NCBI GenBank assembly: GCA_023411375.1
Contig: JAEYOW010000010.1
Coordinates: forward strand, 248,001 to 312,000
Length of the DNA stretch: 64,000 nucleotides
Direction: 5' to 3'
Source of the DNA: Bacillota bacterium
GTDB lineage: Bacteria; Bacillota; Clostridia; Christensenellales; Aristaeellaceae
Positions 50,900 to 59,604 of this stretch are shown piece after piece. The notes below the pieces were generated by a model, which saw only the letters and a program-made list of their open reading frames with translations, had not been told where the DNA came from and ran no database searches. The position numbers and the translations under genes are program-made. Each line of letters begins with the position of its first letter. The first letter of the stretch is position 1.

Positions 50900-51967
50900 T
50901 TGGAACCCAAATACCAATCCGTCGCCGACGCGCTGCGCCATGATATCGCCACGGGCCTGTACCGCGACGGCGACACATTGCTTACCGAGGTGGAGCTGAA
51001 GGACAAGTTCGGCGTCAGTCGCCAAACCATTCGGCAGGCCATTTCCCTACTGGAAAACGACGGGCTGGTGGTGCGCCGCCGCGGCAGCGGCACCTATGTG
51101 ACGCACGGTCCGCGCAAGCGCAGTGGGGCGCTCAACGTCGGCGTCATCACCACCTATATCACGGACTATATTTTCCCTTCCATCGTGCGCGGCATCGAAA
51201 GCGTCCTTTCCAATGAGAACTGCATTATGAGCCTCTCGGCCACCTATAACCGGACCGACCGGGAACGGACGCTTCTGAACCGCATGCTGGAATCTCCTGT
51301 CGACGGGTTGATCATCGAGGGCACAAAAACCGCCCTACCCAACCCAAATATCGCGCTTTATGAGCGCTTGTGGGAACGCAATATTCCAGTGGTCTTTATC
51401 AATGGCTTTTACCCGCAGCTTAAGCAGAACGTCCATGTCGTCACAGACGACGAGGGCGGCGGACGGCTCGCGGCCGATACGCTGCTTGCCCATGGTTTTC
51501 GGCGCATCGGCGGCATTTTCAAAAGCGACGACATGCAAGGACATCTTCGTTACCAGGGATATATCGCGGCACTGCAGGCAGCGGGTCTGCCCGTAAACGA
51601 CGGGCGCGTCTGCTGGTTTACCACTGAAAACAAACCGCGCTTTTTGACCGAGGAAACGGGGCGGGGCTTTCTTGACCGCGTTTCCAATGATATGGACGCT
51701 ATCGTCTGTTATAACGACGATATTGCCCTGCTGCTGATGGAGCAGCTCAACTGCCTTCACATGTCCGTACCGCAGGATATCTCCCTCATCAGCTTCGATA
51801 ACAGCGCCTTTTCCGGCATCTGCCATCCCCGGCTCACCACGCTCTCCCATCCCAAGGACGCGTTCGGGCGTGAGGCGGCTACAAAGCTGCTCCATATGAT
51901 TTCCGGCTCGTTTGAAGAAAGCTCCGTTCTCCCGTGGGAACTGGTGGAGCGCGAAAGCGTGCGCTGA
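50900..51967 (+). CDS. araR: AraR, GntR/LacI-type arabinose repressor
   Basis: A 355-residue regulator with a GntR-type winged helix (about 1-70: PKYQSVADALRHDIATGLYR, SRQTIRQAISLLENDGLVVR, RRGSGTYV) fused to a LacI/PBP-like sugar-sensor domain. This chimera is diagnostic for AraR, which leaves DNA when it binds L-arabinose. The TTG start has AAAGGAGG 9 bases upstream. The araB, araA and araD genes follow on the same strand after a promoter with an operator-like box, so self-contained regulation is likely. Confidence 0.93.
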   Translation: MEPKYQSVADALRHDIATGLYRDGDTLLTEVELKDKFGVSRQTIRQAISLLENDGLVVRRRGSGTYVTHGPRKRSGALNVGVITTYITDYIFPSIVRGIESVLSNENCIMSLSATYNRTDRERTLLNRMLESPVDGLIIEGTKTALPNPNIALYERLWERNIPVVFINGFYPQLKQNVHVVTDDEGGGRLAADTLLAHGFRRIGGIFKSDDMQGHLRYQGYIAALQAAGLPVNDGRVCWFTTENKPRFLTEETGRGFLDRVSNDMDAIVCYNDDIALLLMEQLNCLHMSVPQDISLISFDNSAFSGICHPRLTTLSHPKDAFGREAATKLLHMISGSFEESSVLPWELVERESVR

Positions 51968-52004
51968 CCGCCGTTTTTTATTCCAAATTCTTATGGGACA
52001 TAGC

Positions 52005-52033
52005 TTGCATATCCAGAAAAAATGTGATATGCT
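52005..52033 (+). promoter_or_regulatory. Promoter of araBAD
   Basis: TTGCAT, a 17-base spacer and TATGCT, about 113 bases before the araB start. Confidence 0.8.
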
Positions 52034-52041
52034 GTCTCTAG

Positions 52042-52057
52042 ATATGTACGTACAACT
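52042..52057. promoter_or_regulatory. AraR operator at the araBAD start site
   Basis: ATATGTACGTACAACT closely matches the Bacillus AraR operator (ATTTGTACGTACAA type). It begins 9 bases after the -10 and would cover the transcription start. Confidence 0.82.
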
Positions 52058-52145
52058 TGGGCGGTTTCCGGGGGCGCTTCCCAGGCTGGTCCGTAATGCT
52101 TTTGCCGGACCAGGTACAAACTTTCAGAAACGGAGGAACCGAAAC

Positions 52146-53738
52146 ATGTCGGATATTAAAACCAACATCGCGCAGGGAAAAACCTCGCTGGGCATTGAAT
52201 TTGGCTCCACGCGCATCAAGGCCGTCCTGATTGATGAAAGCTGCCGCCCCATCGCGTCGGGCAGCCACGAATGGGAAAACCAGCTGGTAGACGGCGTATG
52301 GACCTACTCGCTCGAGGCCGTCTGGGGAGGCATTCAGGACAGCTACCAACAGCTTAAAAAGGATGTTCAGAACAAATATGGTGTGACGCTCACCCGCGTC
52401 GGCACGGTCGGTTTGAGCGCTATGATGCACGGCTATCTTGCTTTTGACCGCGACGGGGGGCTGCTGACCCCCTTCCGTACATGGCGCAACACCATGACTG
52501 CCGAAGCGTCGGCAGAGCTGACGGAACTGTTCGGTTTCAACATCCCGCAGCGTTGGACGGTGGCGCACCTGTATCAGGCGGTGCTTAAAAAGGAAGCGCA
52601 CGTACCAAAGCTCGCCCATCTGACCACGCTTGCGGGCTATGCGCACTGGCGGCTCACCGGCCGTCAGGTCGTCGGCACGGGCGAAGGCTCCGGTATCTTC
52701 CCCATCGACCAGTCGGGCACATACGATGAAGGCATGCTTCAAAAGCTGGAGGCAAAGCTCGCTCCTTATGGCTTTGCCTGGAGGGCGCGGGATATCCTCC
52801 CGCGCGTGCTCGCAGCGGGTGAGGACGCCGGCGCGCTAACCGCTGAAGGCGCGAAGCTGCTCGACCCCAGCGGAGACCTGGAAGCTGGTATTCCCTTCTG
52901 CCCGCCGGAGGGCGACGCAGGCACGGGTATGGTGGCCACCAATAGCGTGGAGCCACGCACCGGCAACGTTTCCGCCGGAACCTCCGTTTTCGCGATGATC
53001 GTCCTCGACCAGCCGCTTTCGAAGTTGCATCCCGAAATCGACATGGTGACGACGCCCGCGGGCGCGCCGGTAGCGATGGTGCATTGCAACAACTGTACCA
53101 CCGACCTGAACGCGTGGGTCGGCCTGTTTGGGGAGTTCGCCCGGGTCATGGGGCTGGACGTCTCGCCCGACCAACTTTTTGGAACCCTGTACCGTAAGGC
53201 GTTGGAAGGCGACAGAGACGCGGGCGGACTGCTTGCGTACAATTTCCACTCCGGCGAGCATATTCTCGGCTTGGAGGAGGGCAGGCCCCTGTTCGTCCGT
53301 ACGCCGGACAGCCGCTTCACCCTTGCCAATTTCATGCGTGCCAACCTGTACGCCTCGCTCAGCGTGCTTAAGTCCGGCATGGACATCCTCCTCAAGGATG
53401 AAAAGGTGCGCATTGACAAGATTTTCGGCCATGGCGGCCTGTTTAAGACCAAGGGCGTCGGTCAGCGCATTCTGGCGGCCGCCATCCACAGCCCGGTCTA
53501 CGTGATGGAAACCGCCGGCGAGGGCGGCGCGTGGGGCATGGCGCTGCTGGCCGAATACCGCCGCACCCGCACGCCCGGTGAAACGCTGGTGGATTATCTT
53601 GACAACCGCGTATTTGCGGGTCTGGCCGGCGAACCCATTTTGCCCGACCCGGAGGACGAAGCGGGCTTTGACGCTTACCTTACCCGTTATCAAACCGCGC
53701 TGCCCGTTGAAAAGGCGGCTATCTCCGCCCTGCGCTGA
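52146..53738 (+). CDS. araB: FGGY-family L-ribulokinase
   Basis: A 530-residue kinase that phosphorylates L-ribulose at C5 with ATP. The N-terminal phosphate loop is LGIEFGSTRIKAVLIDE. FRTWRNT is the substrate-domain segment, GDAGTGMVATNSV and NVSAGTSVFAMI lie in the second domain, and GHGGLFKTKGVGQR is the late ATP-contact motif. It is of the type common in clostridia and bifidobacteria rather than the E. coli AraB type. The start ATG has GGAGGAAC 8 bases ahead. It is the first gene of the araB-araA-araD unit. Confidence 0.9.
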   Translation: MSDIKTNIAQGKTSLGIEFGSTRIKAVLIDESCRPIASGSHEWENQLVDGVWTYSLEAVWGGIQDSYQQLKKDVQNKYGVTLTRVGTVGLSAMMHGYLAFDRDGGLLTPFRTWRNTMTAEASAELTELFGFNIPQRWTVAHLYQAVLKKEAHVPKLAHLTTLAGYAHWRLTGRQVVGTGEGSGIFPIDQSGTYDEGMLQKLEAKLAPYGFAWRARDILPRVLAAGEDAGALTAEGAKLLDPSGDLEAGIPFCPPEGDAGTGMVATNSVEPRTGNVSAGTSVFAMIVLDQPLSKLHPEIDMVTTPAGAPVAMVHCNNCTTDLNAWVGLFGEFARVMGLDVSPDQLFGTLYRKALEGDRDAGGLLAYNFHSGEHILGLEEGRPLFVRTPDSRFTLANFMRANLYASLSVLKSGMDILLKDEKVRIDKIFGHGGLFKTKGVGQRILAAAIHSPVYVMETAGEGGAWGMALLAEYRRTRTPGETLVDYLDNRVFAGLAGEPILPDPEDEAGFDAYLTRYQTALPVEKAAISALR

Positions 53739-53800
53739 CTGCCCTTGGCGAAGCCTCCGATTTTGACTAAACTGCAATCTATAATAAGGAGAGGACCACT

Positions 53801-55282
53801 ATGAAGCTTTCTCAATACGATTTTTGGTTTATCTGCGGCACCCAGGCCCTGTACGGCGACGAGTGCATCCGGCAGGAAGAGGAGCACTGCAAAATCATGA
53901 CCGAGGCCCTAAATAAGGATGGAGCCATCGTCGGCAACATCGTGTTCAAGGGCGCGGTGTTGGACAGCCAGTCCATTGCCGACGTTATTCTCGCCGCCAA
54001 CGCCGATCCGCGCTGCGCGGGCATCATTGCATGGATGCATACCTTCAGCCCCTCCAAAATGTGGATCAGTGGGCTTGGCAAGCTGCAAAAGCCTTATCTG
54101 CACTGGAACACTCAATTCAGCCGCGATATTCCCTGGGACGAGATCGACATGGATTACATGAACTTGAACCAGTCCGCCCACGGCGACCGCGAGCACGGCT
54201 TTATTACCGCGCGGCTGCGTATGCCCCGCAAGGTGATCGCCGGGCATTGGGAGGACGCGAAGATTCGCGGGCGCATCGGCCACTGGATGCGCAGCGCCAT
54301 CGGCGCGCAGGAAAGCCGCCGCCTGAAGGTATGCCGTTTTGGCGACAATATGCGCGACGTCGCCGTAACCGAAGGCGACAAGGTGGAGGCCGAAATCAAA
54401 TTGGGCTGGAGTGTCAACACCTGGGGCATCGGCGATTTAATCGCCCGTGTGGAGCGTGTGACCGACGCGCAGGTAGACGCCAAAATGGCCGAATATAAAG
54501 AAAAGTACGATTTCAAAACCGACAATCTGGATGCCGTCCGTTATCAGGCGCGCGAGGAGGTTGCGCTTGAAGCGATGCTCACGGAGGGAGGCTTCGGCGC
54601 GTTTACCGACACCTTCCAGGATTTGCAGCAGCTAAAGCAGCTCATGGGCCTCGCCACCCAAAACCTGATGGGCAAGGGCATCGGCTTTGGCGGCGAGGGC
54701 GACTGGAAGATCGCCGCATTGGACCGCATTATGAAGGTGATGGCTCAGGGCATGGAGGGCGGCACGGCCTTTATGGAGGATTACAGCTATCATATGGAGC
54801 CCGGCAACGAGGGCATCCTCGGCGCGCATATGCTGGAGGTAGATCCGGACATTGCCGCCGACCGCCCGTGGATTGAGGTTCATCCCCTGGGCATCGGCGA
54901 CCGCGAGGACCCTGCCCGCCTGTGCTTCAACACCGGCGACGGCGACGCGATTGTGGCCACGCTGGTGGACATGGGCGACCGCTTCCGCATGATCGTCAAC
55001 GATGTTAAGGCCTGCGCGCCCTTCCGCGACATGCCCAAGCTGCCCACGGCGCGCGTGATGTGGAAGCCCATGCCTGACCTCTCCACCTCCGCCGAGGCTT
55101 GGATTCTGGCGGGCGGCGCGCATCATACCGTTTTGAGCTACGCGCTGGACGCCGAGCATATGCGCGACTTCTGCGAGATCATGGGCATTGAATTTATCCA
55201 CATCAACAAGGATACGACTATCCCGCAGTTAGAAAAGGAGCTTTTGTGGAACGATATCGTTTGGCGGCTGCATCGCGGCTGA
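53801..55282 (+). CDS. araA: L-arabinose isomerase
   Basis: A 493-residue Mn2+-dependent isomerase that converts L-arabinose to L-ribulose. Its length equals that of the standard bacterial enzyme (about 495-500). Family signatures are YDFWFICGTQALYG at the start, WMHTFSPSKMWI, HWNTQFSRDIPWDEIDMDYM and GFGGEGDWKIAAL. The metal ligands lie in the C-terminal half: the Glu of the FMEDYSYHMEP region and the nearby His residues. It sits 62 bases after araB, with AAGGAGAGG upstream, and before araD. Confidence 0.97.
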   Translation: MKLSQYDFWFICGTQALYGDECIRQEEEHCKIMTEALNKDGAIVGNIVFKGAVLDSQSIADVILAANADPRCAGIIAWMHTFSPSKMWISGLGKLQKPYLHWNTQFSRDIPWDEIDMDYMNLNQSAHGDREHGFITARLRMPRKVIAGHWEDAKIRGRIGHWMRSAIGAQESRRLKVCRFGDNMRDVAVTEGDKVEAEIKLGWSVNTWGIGDLIARVERVTDAQVDAKMAEYKEKYDFKTDNLDAVRYQAREEVALEAMLTEGGFGAFTDTFQDLQQLKQLMGLATQNLMGKGIGFGGEGDWKIAALDRIMKVMAQGMEGGTAFMEDYSYHMEPGNEGILGAHMLEVDPDIAADRPWIEVHPLGIGDREDPARLCFNTGDGDAIVATLVDMGDRFRMIVNDVKACAPFRDMPKLPTARVMWKPMPDLSTSAEAWILAGGAHHTVLSYALDAEHMRDFCEIMGIEFIHINKDTTIPQLEKELLWNDIVWRLHRG

Positions 55283-55316
55283 TTCCCCCGCTCATTTCTC
55301 AGGAGGTATACATAAA

Positions 55317-56021
55317 TTGCTTAAGCATTTAAAAGAACAGGTTTACGAGGCCAATCTGCTCCTTCCAAAGCATCATCTCGTCACCTTTACATGGGGAAAC
55401 GTTTCCGGCATCGACCGTGAAAAGGGGATGTTCGTCATCAAGCCTTCCGGCGTGCCCTACGAGGAACTGACGCCCGACGATATGGTGGTGATGGATCTGG
55501 ACGGCAACAAGGTCGAGGGAAAGCTGAACCCCAGCAGCGACACGCCGACCCATGTGGTTCTCTACAACAAGTTTCCCATGATTGGCGGCGCTGTACACAC
55601 CCATAGCCGCTGGGCGACCATCTGGGCGCAGGCCGGGCGGGAAATCCCGCCCTATGGCACCACCCAGGCCGATTATATCTACGGTCCCGTTCCCCTCACC
55701 CGATCCCTTACACCCGACGAAGTGAACCGTGCCTACGAGCTGGAAACCGGAAACGTGATCGTCGAGCATTTTGAGGAGGCCAACATAGACCCCGTCGCCG
55801 TGCCCTGCGTGCTTGTGCGCAACCACGGTCCCTTCGCCTGGGGCAAGGACGCGACGGAGGCCGTGCACAACGCCGTGGTGCTGGAGGAGGTCGCCATGAT
55901 GGCCTGGCACACCGAGGCGCTGCCCCGCGAGCGCCCGCTGGAGTGTATCCCCTCTTATGTAATGGATAAGCACTACCTTCGCAAGCATGGCCCTAACGCC
56001 TATTACGGACAGAAGAAATAA
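55317..56021 (+). CDS. araD: L-ribulose-5-phosphate 4-epimerase
   Basis: A 234-residue zinc enzyme of the class II aldolase/epimerase fold that makes D-xylulose-5-phosphate, linking arabinose to the pentose phosphate pathway. Marks are TWGNVSGIDREKGMFVIKPS, the zinc ligands in GGAVHTHSRWA (two His), and VRNHGPFAWGKDA (third His). The start is TTG with AGGAGG 9-10 bases ahead and the expected beginning LKHLKEQVYEANL. It closes the operon, 34 bases after araA, and is followed by a strong terminator. Confidence 0.96.
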   Translation: MLKHLKEQVYEANLLLPKHHLVTFTWGNVSGIDREKGMFVIKPSGVPYEELTPDDMVVMDLDGNKVEGKLNPSSDTPTHVVLYNKFPMIGGAVHTHSRWATIWAQAGREIPPYGTTQADYIYGPVPLTRSLTPDEVNRAYELETGNVIVEHFEEANIDPVAVPCVLVRNHGPFAWGKDATEAVHNAVVLEEVAMMAWHTEALPRERPLECIPSYVMDKHYLRKHGPNAYYGQKK

Positions 56022-56034
56022 ATCTGTTCAACAC

Positions 56035-56073
56035 AAAAAGAGGAACCGCCAATCAAAAGCGGTTCCTCTTTTT
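56035..56073. terminator. Bidirectional terminator after araD
   Basis: A 15-bp perfect stem (AAAAAGAGGAACCGC with GCGGTTCCTCTTTTT). T-runs lie on both strands; it also ends the convergent small gene. Confidence 0.93.
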
Positions 56074-56093
56074 GCGCCTTGCGCACAGCCGAA

Positions 56094-56321
56094 TTAAAGC
56101 ACGTTGGAGCTGGTGCACTCCACAAAGACGCTGCCGTCCTTACGGCGGGTCAGCTTGGCCTTATTGCCCTCTCCGTCGTCAATGGTCATCTTCTCAATTT
56201 CATTCAGGGTCAGGAAGTTCACCACGTCGCTTTCCACAAACGCCACCCAGTTTTTGCGGTCGCGCTTGGTCTTTTGCTTGCCCTCGGTCATCTCTTCAAT
56301 GGTTTCCCTGTTATCAGCCAT
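56094..56321 (-). CDS. Small acidic/basic protein, unknown function
   Basis: A 75-residue protein I do not recognise. It is highly charged with a basic segment (KQKTKRDRKNW) followed by an acidic stretch and a C-terminal beta-like part (KLTRRKDGSVFVE). The ATG at 56321 is preferred to one two codons earlier, which lies too close to the AAAGGAG site. No partner is near; the araD terminator separates it from the arabinose genes. The following 150 bases to the IS remnant hold nothing I can identify. Confidence 0.6.
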   Translation of the reverse strand: MADNRETIEEMTEGKQKTKRDRKNWVAFVESDVVNFLTLNEIEKMTIDDGEGNKAKLTRRKDGSVFVECTSSNVL

Positions 56322-56476
56322 ATCCATATGCTCCTTTCACAAAAAGCTCGACTGCTATCATATCGTATTTCAGGCGGAAACGCAAGCGTTGTGGAGCGTT
56401 GCAGACGATTGCTGTCGGCTCATGCTTTACTCGCGGTTGTCGTATACCCCGATAGTTGATAAAGAACTGAGTCAAA

Positions 56477-56509
56477 ACCACCAACCAAGCGCACCATCAT
56501 AAACATAAG
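56477..56509. repeat. Left terminal inverted repeat of the IS4-like element
   Basis: Begins ACCACCAAC and ends CATAAACATAAG. It is the reverse complement of 57438-57470 with three mismatches. Confidence 0.8.
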
Positions 56510-56821
56510 GCAAGCGACGGTGCTATATCCGGGTAAGAAATGGCTTGGGCGGGATACCAAGCTGGAACTTTTAAAAGAGCGCATAGGATTCCTGCCTTAA
56601 TACAAGCAGTGAACCTATGCGCTCTAAAAGCTATCTTTACTGGTTATTACAGCATTTATTTGAAAGATTTTTCTTTCTGGCATGTCCAGGAGACTTTCTA
56701 ACGGGGAGAACATCTCGCTCCATCTCATCTTGGAGCATTTTCATCTTCCCGCCCCGTTTGTGGCCGTTTTTTTAATAGAATCACAACCATCTTCTCCTTG
56801 AATAGGCCAATCGCCAGGTTT

Positions 56822-57356
56822 TCATTGGTTTACACGGCACTTGTTTCTAGCACCGGAAGCGCGTTTGCACACCTTAGCACTGGCTGAATTGCGTATATCC
56901 CGGATCATATTATACACCAAAACCTTGGGCTGATGGTTGCTCTGCCCAAATACATTCCGATTTTCTTCTGAGTTGGGCGCCTCCGCCTTGCTCCAATCTA
57001 TTGCTAATATCAATTGGCCCTGCCCACGTTTTGGGCGCTGCACCGCCGTAAAAGCCGCAAAGGCACTCCTGATTCATATACCGAAACACCTCTGGATTCA
57101 GGCGTTTGCGCAGTTGTAGATAACCCTGCTTACTTACTCGCTTTTCCGTTCTCCGACGCGACTGATAATACTTCTGAAGCTTCAGCTCCGTTGTCAGCCC
57201 TTGTTTCGACAGCGTATATGCCAACAGGTCTGATAACGGCATTTTGCATTTTCGGCCGAATGTCCGGCTGCCCGTTTTACGCGCATACTCATTGATCCCT
57301 TCCCCTGTTATTAACTGATTTATCCGCGTAAATCGTTCCTTATAGTCACCGTTCAT
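56822..57356 (-). pseudogene. IS4-family transposase remnant, frameshifted and 3' truncated
   Basis: The first reading frame (57356 down to about 57020) gives an IS4-type N-terminus, MNGDYKERFTRINQLITGEG, with MPLSDLLAYTLSKQGLTTEL and MNQECLCGFYGGAAPK. A shift near 57020 moves the homology to another frame, with LILAIDWSKAEAPNSEENR and NVFGQSNHQPK, matching the first catalytic Asp region (DGSK-like, here DWSK), after which similarity fades. The second and third catalytic acidic residues are missing, so no active enzyme is made. Confidence 0.78.
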
Positions 57357-57437
57357 TACGCCCCTTCTCTATTTACCATAATTCAAAGGGGCGAGCTAGT
57401 AGCTACACCCCTTTAAGTCTTATCCCTTTATGCTCTT

Positions 57438-57470
57438 CTTATGTTTATGATGGTGAGCTAAGTTGGTGGT
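57438..57470. repeat. Right terminal inverted repeat of the IS4-like element
   Basis: Begins CTTATGTTTATGATGGTG and ends GTTGGTGGT. It mirrors 56477-56509. Confidence 0.8.
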
Positions 57471-57695
57471 AGGCCCTATAAGGGCCTGATACCAGCGAGC
57501 GCTGTTTGCGCTCTGAACGATTGTCACATGCGCCTAGTGCTCGACAACTGTTAAAACGGTAATATTCCATACACTTTTGCTTATTTCAATCGTTTTTCTC
57601 CATAGTTCGCTTCGCGATAGCTTATAGTTGAAACTCTTTCTTTCTCACCGGCTGAGCCGATGGGTTTAAAAGCTAAAGTCAGACAACTAAAAGTC
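57471..57695. other. Gap between the IS remnant and the tRNA genes
   Basis: No gene seen. It contains a small palindrome AGGCCCTATAAGGGCCT at 57471-57487 directly next to the right inverted repeat, and AT-rich sequence after it. Confidence 0.4.
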
Positions 57696-57705
57696 AAAAA
57701 TAAAA

Positions 57706-57736
57706 AAGCCGTGAACATTGATTCACAAGGCTTTTT
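57706..57736 (-). terminator. Terminator of the tRNA pair
   Basis: On the minus strand AGCCTTGTGAA pairs imperfectly with TTCACGGCT, followed by TTTTTATTTTT, just past the CCA end of tRNA-Met. Confidence 0.82.
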
Positions 57737-57739
57737 GAA

Positions 57740-57816
57740 TGGTAGCGGCGGTGGGACTCGAACCTACGACACTCCGGGTATGAACCGAATGCTCTAGCCA
57801 ACTGAGCTACGCCGCC
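57740..57816 (-). tRNA. tRNA-Met (CAT), elongator type
   Basis: Minus strand, 77 bases including the encoded CCA. The acceptor is GGCGGCG with CGCCGCT, the D arm starts GCTCAGTTGG, and the anticodon loop is TTCATAC. The T loop is TTCGAGT. The first acceptor pair and the GCTCAG D arm are those of an elongator, not an initiator. A CAT anticodon can also belong to tRNA-Ile2 after lysidine modification; Met is more likely from overall similarity. Confidence 0.88.
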
Positions 57817-57819
57817 AAA

Positions 57820-57896
<77 letters not shown>

Positions 57897-57923
57897 TTAC
57901 ATATCGCTCACGCGACGTTGACT

Positions 57924-57952
57924 ATCATACAACAACATTAAAGCTTTGTCAA
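57924..57952 (-). promoter_or_regulatory. Promoter of the tRNA pair
   Basis: On the minus strand a perfect TTGACA, a 17-base spacer and TATGAT, 28 bases before the first tRNA base. Confidence 0.9.
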
Positions 57953-57960
57953 TCGGTTTT

Positions 57961-58191
57961 TTCATAAAAAGGGAAATTTTTTTAATATCCACTTCGGAAG
58001 TTTAAGCGGCATCAGGTCGCGAGCAGTGCTCATCTGGAAAAAAAGCGCCGGCAACATCTTAAAAGCCACGGTTTATATGCATCTGTCATCCCACACGTGA
58101 AACGTTGATATTTGTCTGCACGGTCACATGTTTTTACTAAGCGTTTCTTACAGCAGGGATAAATGTATAGTCATTCCCTGTATAAAAACTT
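57961..58191. other. Gap with no recognisable gene
   Basis: AT-rich in its first half. I see no coding sequence, repeat or clear promoter between the tRNA promoter and the hairpin at 58193. Confidence 0.4.
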
Positions 58192-58192
58192 G

Positions 58193-58226
58193 CTTTCCCC
58201 ACAGCGATAAGTCGCTGTGGGGAAAG
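58193..58226 (-). terminator. Terminator of the sigma/anti-sigma unit
   Basis: A 15-bp perfect stem (CTTTCCCCACAGCGA with TCGCTGTGGGGAAAG), loop TAAG, followed on the minus strand by GTTTTTATAC. It is 115 bases past the stop. Confidence 0.8.
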
Positions 58227-58341
58227 TGCCGGTAGTTGTGCACTTGCATGCTGTGCCGACCGCAGCCGGGACAAATCTGCGTTTTTCGTTCCATTTTCTC
58301 AGGTATCATTCCCGCCTGCCGTTTTCCACGTGCAAGGCGCG

Positions 58342-59604
58342 CTACTCGCCAAATAGGGCGGCCTGCGTCGTCGGCCCGGCAATCCCGTCACCCGGTATGC
58401 CCTGAGCCTGCTGATACAGGTCCACAGCATGGCGCGTGCCGTCATCATATGTACCCGTCACGCTGACCACATTCGGCTCCCATTCCATCAGCGCTTTTTG
58501 CAGACGCTTCACCGCCTCGCCGCTGTCTCCCGGGCGCAGCGTTTCATATCGGCCATCGGACGGCTCGCCAGTCGATAACGCGGCTGCCAGCCTTGCGTCA
58601 GTTCCGCTTACGTCAACCTGAAACGTCAGATATCCCGTTTTCCCTCCGCTGTAAAGCGCCGCGTCGTCGTCCACGTATTCCGTTACCTCATAGGGTACGC
58701 ACAGGGTAAGCATGCCGTTTTCATCTGTATAGCGCGCAAAGGCGTCAAGCACCTCATGGTACCATTTAATCTGGCGCGCCTTCCATTCGTCGTCCATCTG
58801 ATCCGCCGTGCTGATGTCCCGCTCATAGTCGGCCTTTAGGAAATCCAGCTGCATCTCAAGCACCGTAATCACCGTGCCGCCGTCGCCGTCAAAGGCGTCC
58901 ATGCTGCTGCCGTCTCCAACAATGCTCACGCCGTCCGGCGACCAGCCTGTATAGCCCTGCGTGCACTGCATCTCAATCTTCTTGGTCTTAGCCACCCCTT
59001 CCGGCGTGCCGATGTATACCTCGTCCGCTTCAAAAAGCATAAGCTTTTTACTTGGGTTCTCCATGAATTCCGTAACCGGACCGCAGCCTTTTGCCGTCCA
59101 AAGCCAGTGCTCCGCGCGCGCCTCCCCGTCGTCCTCGTAATCCTCCAAGCTGTCGCCCACATAGCTGCCGTCCGCGTCCAGGTTCCACATAGGGTGCAAC
59201 TCAACCTGGTCCGGCTCCTTAGGTACAGCCGCAATGGACAGCGTCAGCGCCCTTTTCTCCGGCACCCAGGCCACATCCTGTACCGTCACGCTAACCGCCT
59301 CGTCGTCCCAGCCCTCCTGCGGCGGATCAACCTTTAAATGGCTCATAATGGCCTCGTGCTTGTCCGGCTCATGCTCCTGATAGGCCGTAAAACGGTTGTT
59401 ATAGTACCATTCCTGCCCCTGGGTAATCACCGCGTAGGCAATTCCGCACAAGAGCAGCACCAGCAGCGCCGCGACCAGCACGGTGCGTAATGTCAGTTTT
59501 TTCACGGGTTTGTCCTCCTTCAGCCCGCGAAGGCTCGCGTCAACACGCTTGGAAAACGATGCCGGCGTTTTTCCAAAAGCCCGGTCAAGCTCCTCAGCAC
59601 TCAT
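58342..59604 (-). CDS. Anti-sigma-factor-like membrane protein with C-terminal peptidoglycan-binding domain
   Basis: A 420-residue protein. A short cytoplasmic N-terminus (1-38, MSAEELDRAFGKTPASFSKR) is followed by one transmembrane helix (about 40-60) and an extracytoplasmic part. The outer part ends in a PG_binding_1 domain (about 357-420: LRPGDSGEAVKRLQKAL, GIPGDGIAGPTTQAAL). The gene overlaps the ECF sigma factor gene by 11 bases, the usual sign of a sigma/anti-sigma pair. The N-terminal segment lacks a zinc-binding anti-sigma (HxxxCxxC) motif, so it would bind sigma by another fold. The wall-binding end could sense envelope state. Confidence 0.78.
   Translation of the reverse strand: MSAEELDRAFGKTPASFSKRVDASLRGLKEDKPVKKLTLRTVLVAALLVLLLCGIAYAVITQGQEWYYNNRFTAYQEHEPDKHEAIMSHLKVDPPQEGWDDEAVSVTVQDVAWVPEKRALTLSIAAVPKEPDQVELHPMWNLDADGSYVGDSLEDYEDDGEARAEHWLWTAKGCGPVTEFMENPSKKLMLFEADEVYIGTPEGVAKTKKIEMQCTQGYTGWSPDGVSIVGDGSSMDAFDGDGGTVITVLEMQLDFLKADYERDISTADQMDDEWKARQIKWYHEVLDAFARYTDENGMLTLCVPYEVTEYVDDDAALYSGGKTGYLTFQVDVSGTDARLAAALSTGEPSDGRYETLRPGDSGEAVKRLQKALMEWEPNVVSVTGTYDDGTRHAVDLYQQAQGIPGDGIAGPTTQAALFGE

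Larger units (their letters stand above)
56477..57470. mobile_element. Decayed IS4-like insertion sequence
   Basis: About 994 bases bounded by 33-base imperfect inverted repeats (56477-56509 and 57438-57470; three mismatches), sharing ACCACCAAC and CACCATCATAAACATAAG. Inside is a frameshifted transposase remnant on the minus strand. Intact IS4-family elements are about 1.4 kb, so the interior has lost several hundred bases. I see no target-site duplication in the flanking bases. The sequence is less GC-rich than its surroundings, supporting acquisition from elsewhere. Confidence 0.75.

Noticed and set aside
57740..57816. tRNA-Ile2 (CAT, lysidine-modified)
   Set aside because: Anticodon fits, but the acceptor and D-arm match elongator tRNA-Met better; not fully excluded.
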